From the NCBI GenBank assembly GCA_945861385.1, contig CAMAUI010000002.1, positions 1 through 64,000 of the forward strand: a DNA stretch of 64,000 nt. The letters run 5' to 3'. The notes beneath the pieces are model-generated. The model was not told the origin of the DNA, searched no databases, and was given only the letters and a program-made list of their open reading frames with translations. Every line of letters starts with the position of its first letter. Position 1 is the stretch's first letter. This stretch comes from Prosthecobacter debontii (lineage in GTDB: Bacteria > Verrucomicrobiota > Verrucomicrobiia > Chthoniobacterales > Chthoniobacteraceae). Below, piece by piece: positions 50,668 through 59,600 of this stretch. Made by a program: the position numbers and the translations under genes.

Positions 50668-53600
50668 ATGAACACGCCGAAACTCGCCTGTCTGCTGGCT
50701 CTCATCCTTTCCCATCCCGCACTCCCGGCTCCGCTGCCGTCCGAGAACATCCGGGATAGCGAACTGAAACAGGAACAGCTCAGCGTGGAAACACGCCAGC
50801 TTGCCACCGCCCTCGATGCCATGCTCGGCGAGTATCAGCGCAACAATCTCGTCGGCGACGAAGTGCAAACCGTGAAAACCCTCCGCGCGCGCATCGAGCA
50901 ATTGAGCGTCGCGGAAATGCGCCAGGTCATTGACCTCCTCCAGCGCGCGCGCGCGATCAACGATCCCGGCGCAGCGGCAAAAACCGTCGCCGACGCATAC
51001 TCCGCGCAAAAGCAAATCGTCGTCGCCATCCAGCGAATCCTTGCCGCACAGGCACGCAACCACGAGGCGCGGGAACTCGCCCGCCAACTCGACGCCCTCG
51101 CAGACCGCCAGGCCCGCAATCTCCAAAACGGCATCGAACTCGGCCGGATGCTCGCCGGCACAAAGCCGGAAAATTTTGAGACCCTGATGGAGGCGCAGCT
51201 CGAAACCCAGCGCGGCGAACAGACGGCAATCGCCGACGAGATGAAAGTCTCCGGGGAGAAGCTGAGAAAATTCGCCGCAAACCCGGAAAATCTGGATGTC
51301 TCCCAGCGCTTCAACGGCGGAGCCGAGCAGATCGAGCGCGTGCTGCCCAGGGCGGTGCAGGCGGCCGACGCACTGAAGGACGGGAAGCTTTTCAAGGGGG
51401 TCGCCGATGAGAAAGTCACCCGCGACGAACTCCGGAAGATCGCGCACGCCATCACCCCGCAGGAGCGAGGCGCGGCGGCATTGCGGCAGGCCGAGCGCCA
51501 GTTGGCGGACATCATCCGCCAGCAGCAGCAGTTAAAAACCGAGACAGGACGCGAGGTCGCCGAGACGAATTTTGAAAAGTGGATCTCCGAACGCCTGCTG
51601 GACCCGGATCCCAACAAAACGATGCCGGCCGAATTTCGAAAACTCCCCCGCGCCGAAATGAGCGCCAGCAAGGAATTGCGCGAACTTTTCAACGCAGACC
51701 AGGCCGCCAAGGCAACCAACCTCGCGAAGATGGAGGACAAACAGGGCGATCTCGCCGCCAACAGCGATTTCCTCGGGCAGGATCTCGTGGCGATACCGCA
51801 GGCGGCAACTCCCATCCGCGAGGCAACCACCAGGATGCAGGAAGCACGCGCCGCGATGCAGGATGCCAACGCGCCCACAGCTCAGCGGCAGCAGGACGCC
51901 GCGATCGCGCAGTTGCAGCTGGCTCACATGGAAATCCGCAAAAGGGCCGACGAAGCGGAACTGGCCGCAGCCGCCGGCGGCAACAAGATCGAGGATCTCC
52001 AGCGCCTCAAGGCCGCCGTCGAAAATCTCGCCAGACAGGAGGACGCCATCGCCAAAAACCCGGCACCCGACCGCGCGGAACAGACCGCGCTCGCCCGCCG
52101 CACCGAGCAGATGGCGCAGCGCGCCGCCGAGATCGCGCCATCCGCAAACGCCCCGATGGCGCAGGCAGCCGCCAGGGCGGAGGCCGCCGCGCAGGCACTG
52201 AACGGCAACCAGCAGGCAGCCGGGCGCCAGGCCGCACAGCAGGCCGCCCAGCAACTCGCGCAGGCCGCCCAGCAAATCGCGAAGGAACTCGCAAATGCCG
52301 AAAACGCGCAGAAGCTGCTCGATCAAACTCAGGCCTTGCTTGCCGAACTCGCGAAGCTGATCCAAGCCGAGCAGAAGCTGGAACTCGATACCGTAAAAGC
52401 AACCGCCCTCACCCCCTTGAAGCTTCCGGAAGCGTTGCGCGAACTCTCCAGCCAGCAGACCGCCATCGCCCAGCAGGCAAACACCCTCAAGGCAACATTC
52501 CCCGATTCGCTGCTCGCTGCCGCCGAAGCCATGAACGAGGCGGGAAACGCGATGAAAACAGCCGCCACCGAGCTCGCCAGGGCCGATGCCCCAAAAGCCC
52601 GAACCGCCGAACAACTCGCCCTCGCAAAACTTTTTGAGGCGCAGAAGCACATGAACCAGCTCGCCAATGCCGCCCAGGAACTGCTCGGTGAAAAACCGGC
52701 AAATGCCGAGGAAATGGCAGCCGCCGCAAACCAGCTCGCCCAGGCCCAACAGCAGGTGAATGAGGCGCAGAAAAAACTCGAACAAGCCGCCGGGCAGATG
52801 GGCCAGCAAGCCGCTCAAAACGCCGCGCAAGCCGCCCAACAAGCGGCTCAGGCCGCACAACAGGCCGCGCAGCAGGCGCAGGCTGCACAGCAACAGGCCC
52901 AGCAGGCGGGAAACCAGGCCGCAGCACAGCAAGCCGGCGAAGCCGCTCAACAGGCCCAGCAAGCCGCGGAGAATGCCGGGCAAGCTGCCCAAGCCGCCGA
53001 GCAAGCGGCAGCGCAAGAGGGCCAGCCCGCGCAGCAAGCTGCGCAGCAGGCCGCACAACAAGCCGGGCAAGCCGCCCAAGCCGCCCAACAAGCCGCCGCC
53101 GCCGCACAGCAGGCACAGCAAGCCGCCGCGCAAGCGGGGCAGCCCAGCGAACAAGCCGCCCAGGCCGCGCAATCTGCGCAACAAGCCGCCGCTGCCGCAC
53201 AGCAAGCCCAGCAAATGGCCCAGGCTGCGGCGCAGGCTGCGCAATCAGGATCGCAGCAGGCCTCACAAACCATGCAACAAGCTTCGCAGCAGCTCGCGCA
53301 GGCAGCGATGCAAGCTGGCCAGGCCGCAGCTCAGGCGGGCCAGGCATCACCCGCAGCACAGCAAGCAGCACAGCAGGCGGCACAGCAGCTCTCCAATGCC
53401 GCCGCACAGGCAATGCAGGGCCAGAACGCCAGCGCCCAGCAATCCGCACAGCAGGCAGCTCAGCAACTTGCCCAAGCCGCGGGCCTCTCCGCTGCCGAAC
53501 AGGCGGGCCTCGCAAGTCAGCCTCAAAGCCAGGGCCAGATGCCAGGCCAGAGCCCAATGCCGGGACAAGGCCAGATGCCAGGGCAGATGCCAGGCCAGGG

Positions 53601-53904
53601 TCAGATGCCGGGGCAGGGCCAGGGCCAGGGTCAGCAACCCGGCGAAGATCAAGGTGGTGGCCCCGCTCAGAAATCCAGTGCCAAACCTTCGCAGGGAGGG
53701 GGTGCTCCCAAGCAGGGATCCCCGGAAGCCGTCCAACGCGAAGCCCGCGAAACCGCACTGAAAAAGGCCGGGTTCCTCGGACTCCCACCCCGCGACCGCG
53801 AAGCCATCCAGCAATCACTCGGCGAAAAATACCCGGAGGAATACGGCGCACTCGTCGAACAATACCTCCTCAACCTCGCGAACGAGGCAGCCAGGAAAAA
53901 ATAG
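50668..53904 (+). CDS. Extreme Ala/Gln-rich secreted coiled-coil protein
   Basis: 1078-residue protein of unknown function. The signal peptide is LACLLALILSHPALPA. Residues 25-670 are predicted to be largely helical and charged, with many Ala/Gln/Glu. About 677-945 is an almost pure Ala/Gln array (QQAAQAAQQ-type repeats). About 955-1000 is a Gly/Gln/Met/Pro array (GQMPGQ repeats). A short conserved-looking tail follows (GFLGLPPRDREAIQQSLGEK, then YPEEYGALVEQYLLNL). Similar tails (a LPPRxREA block and a KYPEEY-type block) end Gln-rich DUF4175-like proteins near MoxR/VWA genes in Planctomycetes; that link is from memory. No membrane helix was seen apart from the signal. It may act as an envelope spacer or scaffold. 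The repeat-rich DNA is prone to slippage. Confidence 0.8.
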   Translation: MNTPKLACLLALILSHPALPAPLPSENIRDSELKQEQLSVETRQLATALDAMLGEYQRNNLVGDEVQTVKTLRARIEQLSVAEMRQVIDLLQRARAINDPGAAAKTVADAYSAQKQIVVAIQRILAAQARNHEARELARQLDALADRQARNLQNGIELGRMLAGTKPENFETLMEAQLETQRGEQTAIADEMKVSGEKLRKFAANPENLDVSQRFNGGAEQIERVLPRAVQAADALKDGKLFKGVADEKVTRDELRKIAHAITPQERGAAALRQAERQLADIIRQQQQLKTETGREVAETNFEKWISERLLDPDPNKTMPAEFRKLPRAEMSASKELRELFNADQAAKATNLAKMEDKQGDLAANSDFLGQDLVAIPQAATPIREATTRMQEARAAMQDANAPTAQRQQDAAIAQLQLAHMEIRKRADEAELAAAAGGNKIEDLQRLKAAVENLARQEDAIAKNPAPDRAEQTALARRTEQMAQRAAEIAPSANAPMAQAAARAEAAAQALNGNQQAAGRQAAQQAAQQLAQAAQQIAKELANAENAQKLLDQTQALLAELAKLIQAEQKLELDTVKATALTPLKLPEALRELSSQQTAIAQQANTLKATFPDSLLAAAEAMNEAGNAMKTAATELARADAPKARTAEQLALAKLFEAQKHMNQLANAAQELLGEKPANAEEMAAAANQLAQAQQQVNEAQKKLEQAAGQMGQQAAQNAAQAAQQAAQAAQQAAQQAQAAQQQAQQAGNQAAAQQAGEAAQQAQQAAENAGQAAQAAEQAAAQEGQPAQQAAQQAAQQAGQAAQAAQQAAAAAQQAQQAAAQAGQPSEQAAQAAQSAQQAAAAAQQAQQMAQAAAQAAQSGSQQASQTMQQASQQLAQAAMQAGQAAAQAGQASPAAQQAAQQAAQQLSNAAAQAMQGQNASAQQSAQQAAQQLAQAAGLSAAEQAGLASQPQSQGQMPGQSPMPGQGQMPGQMPGQGQMPGQGQGQGQQPGEDQGGGPAQKSSAKPSQGGGAPKQGSPEAVQREARETALKKAGFLGLPPRDREAIQQSLGEKYPEEYGALVEQYLLNLANEAARKK

Positions 53905-53917
53905 CCGCGCTGCGAAA

Positions 53918-53980
53918 CACGCGGCGGGGGCGCCGCGGAAATCCCGATGTATCGGGACGACGAGGGCGTCGCAGCCACGG
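53918..53980. repeat. Intergenic palindromic repeat related to the purL insert
   Basis: The minus strand of 53958-53978 (gtggctgcgacgccctcgtc...) is identical to the left arm of the insert at 6247. gcggcgggggcgccgcgg at 53921-53938 matches its other arm. A small hairpin, cccgatgtatcggg, lies between. It is located directly after the Ala/Gln-rich gene and could also act as a terminator. Confidence 0.75.
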
Positions 53981-54007
53981 AACAGCCGCAGCCGCTGCGC
54001 TTCAATT

Positions 54008-56032
54008 TTACAGTTCGAGGATGGTGAATTCGACCCTGCGGTTCACAGCCTTATTCTCAGCAGTGGTATTCGGAACCTGCGGCATGGATTCGCCGAATCC
54101 CTTTGAAGAAAGTCTGCCGGCATTCACGCCCTGCTTGGTCAGGTAATCGGAGACGGCAGTCGCCCTTTTCCTGCTCAATTCGAGATTGTATGCATCGCTC
54201 GCATCACTGTCGGTATGCCCGGCGATCGCGATCTTGAGCGTGGGCTGTTGGTTCATGAGCGTGACCACGCGATCGAGCTCGGGAAAGGAGGTCGGTTTCA
54301 AAACCGCTTTGTTGGTGTCGAAGAAAATGTTGTTCAGGCGAATGACTGCGCCTTTCTCAAGAGGGACAAGATAGAGATCCTTTTTGATCTCGGTGAACTT
54401 CTCCAGCACCGGCAGGTTGAGGTTTGCACTCACGGAGGCGTAGCGGGGTGTTTCCGCGAGGAAGCCGTAGTTGGCTCCGCCGGGGAGAACGATCGTGTAG
54501 TGCCCATCCTTCGCGTCGCTGAAAGCAGTGCCAAGCTTGGCGCCGGTCGCCAGATTTTCACAAACGATCCTGGCTGCGATGGGCAGTCCGGTTTTCTTGT
54601 CAAGGGTGCGGCCACTCACGAGGACGACGGGCTTGGGCCGAAGCGCATCGGGCAGCTTGATCCGGAAAATGTCGGTGGAACCGAGGCTGTTTTCTTCCGA
54701 CACGCAATAGGCGTAAGTGCCGCTCGCGGGCATGGAGTAATAGGCGTCCCACCTCGGCGTGTTCAATTCCGGGCCAAGGTTGACCGGCAGTGACCAGTTG
54801 AGCCAGGTGTCATCCAGTCTTCTCGTGACAAACATGTCGTTGCGGCCAAAGCCCGGGTGTCCCGCAGTGCTGAAATACATGGTCGCACCGTCCGCAGCGA
54901 TGAATGGCGAGGTTTCATTGTCCGCGGTATTCAATGCGGCGCCGATGTTCCTCGGCTCCGTCCATGAGCCGTCGGCTTTGAGGAAAGACACGTGCAGATC
55001 CTTGCTGCCAAAGCCATCCTTTCGCTGGAGAGTTGCCACCATCACCTTCCCGCTGGGGGCGAGGCTGTACTCCGAATACTGGTTGTCGTTGTAAAAATCT
55101 TCCATTCTCACCGCCTTCGGCATGTCCCAGCCAGCCGCTCCCCTGCGTGCGATGGAGATGCCTTTCTCGAGCGAGCCGTCGGGCTTGTAAACGTTTAGCA
55201 CGAGCAATGAGTTATTGTCGGGCAGGATCGAGGCGACGGAGTTGTTGTCCGGGGTGTTGATCGGGAGTCCCATCGGTTTGCACGGGCCGAAAACTCCACC
55301 GGCTCCGATCTCCGAAAACCAGACGTCCTGCGACTCGATCGGCGGGGTGTTGTCGGGATGATTGGATCTGGTGAAATACAGCGTCTTGCCATCCGGCGAA
55401 ATCAACGGGCTGAACTCGTTCGTGGGGGAATTGATATTCGGCCCCAGGTTCTCGCGCGCAAAACCTGACTGCAGATTGGGAGGAAGGTTCACTTTCACCT
55501 GCACCTTGTCCTTGTGATCGGCGATGCCGATGGCATCGATCTGATTGAATCCGGAAACCGCCTTGCTGTTGAGTGTGACCTTGACCGACATCACGAGGTA
55601 GGGCGTGCGATCCATCGTGACGCTCAACATCCTCCCGACACTGCCCACCGCCTGCGGATTCTTGTTTTCGAAAACCCGATGAGCCGTGCCGCCTGCGTCA
55701 ATCAGGTCAACCAGCGTGATTGCACCCGGACTGAAATTCTCGTGAATCAGCACCTGCTGGATGTTTGCAGGCTGGGAAAAACCGACGTGGATGAATTCTT
55801 CCGCCAAGTCATCCTTCGTGGCGGGACTCCATGCGGCGGGGCTCAATCCAAACGATGAGGTGACGCTGGGACTGCCCAGAACATTGACCGCACTATATTG
55901 TTTGGGAGCGATGGGGTTCTCGCCTTCGGTGGAGAACGCGATCACTTTCGATGCCCATTGCACCTGCTGCGCGAAAACCGGCTGGCAGGCGCTGGCGAGG
56001 AGCAGCGATGACAAAAAGAGCCGGAGTTTCAC
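54008..56032 (-). CDS. PD40 propeller plus OmpA-type peptidoglycan-binding protein
   Basis: 674-residue exported protein. I prefer GTG 56032, which places the signal peptide (KLRLFLSSLLLASACQPVFA) at the N-terminus; ATGs at 56116 and 56137 would add an unrelated leader. After a discoidin-like N-terminal region, about 200-430 holds PD40 repeats (FSPLISPDGKTLYFTRSNHP, TSPFIAADGATMYFSTAGHP). About 455-540 is a CarboxypepD-reg-like beta domain (VLVSGRTLDKKTGLPIAARI). About 567-674 is an OmpA C-terminal domain (IFFDTNKAVLKPTSFPELDR, IAGHTDSDASDAYNLELSRK). It anchors the envelope to peptidoglycan. It resembles Bacteroidetes OmpA/PD40 proteins. Confidence 0.88.
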   Translation of the reverse strand: MKLRLFLSSLLLASACQPVFAQQVQWASKVIAFSTEGENPIAPKQYSAVNVLGSPSVTSSFGLSPAAWSPATKDDLAEEFIHVGFSQPANIQQVLIHENFSPGAITLVDLIDAGGTAHRVFENKNPQAVGSVGRMLSVTMDRTPYLVMSVKVTLNSKAVSGFNQIDAIGIADHKDKVQVKVNLPPNLQSGFARENLGPNINSPTNEFSPLISPDGKTLYFTRSNHPDNTPPIESQDVWFSEIGAGGVFGPCKPMGLPINTPDNNSVASILPDNNSLLVLNVYKPDGSLEKGISIARRGAAGWDMPKAVRMEDFYNDNQYSEYSLAPSGKVMVATLQRKDGFGSKDLHVSFLKADGSWTEPRNIGAALNTADNETSPFIAADGATMYFSTAGHPGFGRNDMFVTRRLDDTWLNWSLPVNLGPELNTPRWDAYYSMPASGTYAYCVSEENSLGSTDIFRIKLPDALRPKPVVLVSGRTLDKKTGLPIAARIVCENLATGAKLGTAFSDAKDGHYTIVLPGGANYGFLAETPRYASVSANLNLPVLEKFTEIKKDLYLVPLEKGAVIRLNNIFFDTNKAVLKPTSFPELDRVVTLMNQQPTLKIAIAGHTDSDASDAYNLELSRKRATAVSDYLTKQGVNAGRLSSKGFGESMPQVPNTTAENKAVNRRVEFTILEL

Positions 56033-56181
56033 CGCAAGGAATTTGCACTTGCGCCCGCCAGCGTCTGGACGAACAGAGGGCGGCTGCCGCTGGATTTTGT
56101 CCGATTCATCGCGCATGAGAGCCCCGTAGCAGCGCATGCAAGGCTCGCCAAGTGGAAAGGCTGCGACTGCGCTGATCGGAA

Positions 56182-59100
56182 TCATTCCGGAGCGCGCGGC
56201 GATTTCGCGCGCTCCATCTCCCCGGTCCTCAGCCACAGGAAAATCACCGGCGTGACGATGAGAATGTGGATGAGGCTGGAAATCATTCCGCCGATGACCG
56301 GCGTGGCAAGGGGCTTCATCACTTCAGCGCCCGTGCGCGTGCTCCACATGATCGGCAGCAGGCTTGCGACGATGGTGGCGACGGTCATCACCTTTGGGCG
56401 AAGACGGAGACGCGCGCCTTCCTTGATGGCGGCGACAAGATCGGCGCGCGCGCTCCACCGCCTCCTCGAGATATACAACCATCACCACACCCGTCTGGAT
56501 CGCGGTGCCGAAGAGCGCGATGTAGCCGACGGCGACGGCGGCGCTGAAGTTGTAGCCGAGCGCCCATTGCAAGAACACGCCACCCGTGAGCGCGAATGGC
56601 ACGGCGAGAATGACGTGAGCGGCCTCCTTCACGCTGCCGTACACAATGTAGAGCAGCAGGAAAATCACCGTAAGCACGCAAGGCACGACAAGCCACATGG
56701 TCTCGATGAGGCGAATCTGGTTTTCGTATTCGCCTGCAAACTCGAATTTCACTCCCGGCGGAAGCGGGATTTTGCCGACGCGCTCCTTCACCTCCGCGAC
56801 GAAGCCGGCGAGGTCCCGGCCCTGCACGTTCGCCTGCACGTAACTTTTCAGCCGCCCATTCTCGCTCTGGATTTCATTCGGCCCGCTCGTGCGCTTGATG
56901 GTCGCCACCTGGGCGAGCGGGATGTGCTTTCCGCCGGGTGTGGAGACAAGGATCGAGCCGAGGCGCTCGATATCGTCGCGCTCCTCCCGGGCGAGCCGCA
57001 CTTGGATGGGGATGCGCTTCCTTCCCTCGATGGTCGTCGCCACGATTCGCCCGCCAAGGCCGGCCTCAACCGCGGCGAAAAGTTGCTCCGCGCGCAGACC
57101 GAAACGCCCGGCGGCTTCGCGATCAATTTCGATTTCGAGATACGGTTTTCCCTGCACGCGCAGCGGCGAGACACCCGCTGCCCCGGGCACCTGTTGGATC
57201 GCGCGCTCAACCTCAAACGTGAGCCGCGAAAGCGTGTCGAGGTCGTCGCCGAGGATCTTCACGCCGAGTTGCGCGCGGATGCCGGTGGCCAGCATGAGGC
57301 GGCGGTTCTCGATCGGTTGTAAAAACGCACCGGGCACGTAGCCGGGAACCTGCGCGAGCTTTTCGGTCAGCTCGGCTTGCAGCTTCGCCAGCGTCATACC
57401 TGCACGCCATTGCACTTGCGGTTTCAGCATAATGGTCGTCTCGACCATCTCGACGGGTGCCGGGTCGGTCGCGGTGTCCGCGCGCCCCAGCTTGCCGCCG
57501 ACGCTCAGCACCTCGGGCACCTCGGCGATGACGCGATCCTGCCACGACATCACGCGCTTTACCTCCGTGAGGCTCGTCGTGGGGATGAACACCGGCATGA
57601 AAAGCAAGCTGCCCTCGTCGAGCGGCGGCATGAATTCACCGCCGATTCCGCTGAGCGCACTCTGCGCTTTTGGAAAAGCATCAAGCCTCGCAAGCACCGC
57701 GCGCGGCAGACCGAGCGCGAGCGTGAGCGCCATCGCGAGAAGCAGCGCGGCAAGGGCGAGGACGGTCTTGCGCCACCGCAGCGCCCAATCGAGCACGGGA
57801 TCGTAAATGCGGAGCAGCACCCGCATGACCCAGTTGTTTTCCTCGCGATGGAACGGCCCACGCACGAGCAGCGCGCACAACACCGGCACGATGGTCACGG
57901 CGAGCAGCGTCGAGGCGATCATCGCGAAGGTCTTTGTGAATGCGAGCGGGTGGAACAATTTTCCCTCCTGCCCTTCGAGCGCGAACACCGGCACGAACGC
58001 CAGGATGATGATCGCCATCGCGAAGAAGATCGGGCGGCCCACTTGCTTCGCGGCGCGCAAGGTGACCTCCCAAGTCTCGGCAGCGGTGAGGCGCGCAGCG
58101 TCCGGGTGGAGCACGCGACTCGCCGGGAACACTACGGGAGAGGTGGCATCGCCAGAAGCCTCCCGAGTCCCGGCAGCGCACTCCGCTTGCGAGCCTGCCT
58201 GCGGCGTTTGCGGCCCGTCGCCGCAAACTGCACGCGAGTCGCGTGCTCCACCCGGGGCAGCGGCGCATCGCGCCTTTTCCAGCTCCGCCTCCTCGCAGTG
58301 CCGGATGACATTTTCCGTGATGACGATGGCCGCATCCACAAGAACGCCGATGGCAATGGCGATACCGGCGAGCGACATGATGTTCGACGTGATGCCAAAC
58401 TGCCGCATCATCACAAACGCGATAAGGATGCTCACCGGCAGCGGAAAAGTAACGATCAGGATGCTGCGGAAATGGAACAGGAAGATGATATGCGCGAGGG
58501 TGACGAGGATGACCTCCTCGATGAGCGCGTGCTTGAGCGTGCCAATGGTGCGGTCAATCAACTCGCTGCGGTCATAGAAAGGCTTGATGCTGACGCCCGC
58601 CGGGAGGCCCGGCGCGATGCGGGCGATTTCCTCTTTCACTGCCTTGATGACGGCGTGCGCGTTTTCGCCAGTGCGCATCACGACGACGCCGCCGACGACT
58701 TCGTGTCCGTTCACATCGAGCGCGCCGCGGCGGAAATCGCCGCCGATCCCGATGCGCGCGACATCGCGCAGGTAGATGGGCGTGCCTTCGCGCTCGCGGA
58801 GGACGACATTTTCGAGATCGGCGGCGCTTTTCACCAAGCCCAGCCCACGCACGACGAACTCCATGCCGTTTTCCTCGATGACCTTTCCGCCGACGTTGAG
58901 ATTGCTCTCGCCGACCGCGGCCATGACTTCGTCGAGCGAGACGCCAGCGGCTTTCATTTTCAAAGATGACACCTCGATCTGCCACTGCCGCACGAAACCC
59001 CCGACACTCGCAACCTCCGCGACGCCGGGCACGCTTTGCAGCGCGTAGCGGATGAAAAAATCCTGCTCCGCACGCAGGCGCCCGAGGTCGTAGGTGCCCT

Positions 59101-59548
59101 GCGCGGGATCCACATCCAAGTAGTATTGATACACCCATCCAAGGCCGCTCGCGTCCGGGCCGAGCTTCGGCGAGACGCCGGGAGGCAGCGAGTCGCCGAT
59201 GGAGTTGAGCCGCTCGAGCACGCGCGAACGGGCGAAATAATTGTCCACGTCGTCGCGGAAAATCACGGTGAGCAACGAAAAGCCGAACATGCTCTGCGCA
59301 CGGACGGCCTTCACGCCTGCGAGGCCCTGGAGCTGCGTCGAGAGCGGATACGTCACCTGATCCTCGACCTCACGCGGAGCGCGGCCTGGCCAGTCGGCGA
59401 AGACGATAACCTGATTTTCGCTCAGGTCGGGGATGGCATCCACCGGCGCGCGGCGCACCTCGAAGATTCCGAGCGCGATGAGCAACAGCGTCCCGCAGCC
59501 GACAAGGAAGCGATTGCGGAGGGACCATTCGATGAGCGTGGGAATCAT
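56182..59548 (-). pseudogene. cusA: CusA-type heavy-metal RND efflux pump, frameshifted near the 3' end
   Basis: Inner-membrane proton-driven efflux pump of the HME-RND class (Cu, Ag, Co, Zn or Ni). The N-terminus is canonical (MIPTLIEWSLRNRFLVGCGT, VIVFADWPGRAPREVEDQVT). RSILIVTFPLPVSILIAF and VLVDAAIVITENVIRH mark the central membrane region, and the periplasmic and C-terminal halves are complete. At about residue 1033 a single missing base in the gcgcgcgcgc run (56443-56453) shifts the frame. The frame then continues in 56182-56478 ([39 protein letters not shown]). About 50 residues between 431 and 482 are a palindromic insert. If the shift is real, the last two membrane helices are lost; if it is a sequencing error, the gene is intact (about 1120 residues). 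cusB lies just upstream. Confidence 0.88.
58102..58255. repeat. Palindromic element inserted in frame in cusA
   Basis: Perfect 22-bp inverted arms: 58102-58123 (ccgggtggagcacgcgactc...) and 58234-58255. A second hairpin lies inside, gtttgcggc/gccgcaaac with loop ccgtc (58206-58228). It encodes the extra segment absent from other CusA proteins between the ENVIRHCEE helix and the AAKQVGRPIFF helix. Confidence 0.85.
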
Positions 59549-59600
59549 GGCAGCGTATAAGTGGCGCGAGCTTTTGGAGTGGGGCGCTCATGGGCGACCT

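Noticed and set aside
57377-58969. 530-residue plus-strand frame opposite cusA
   Set aside because: Antisense shadow, His/Arg-rich, no motifs; the minus strand encodes a full RND pump.
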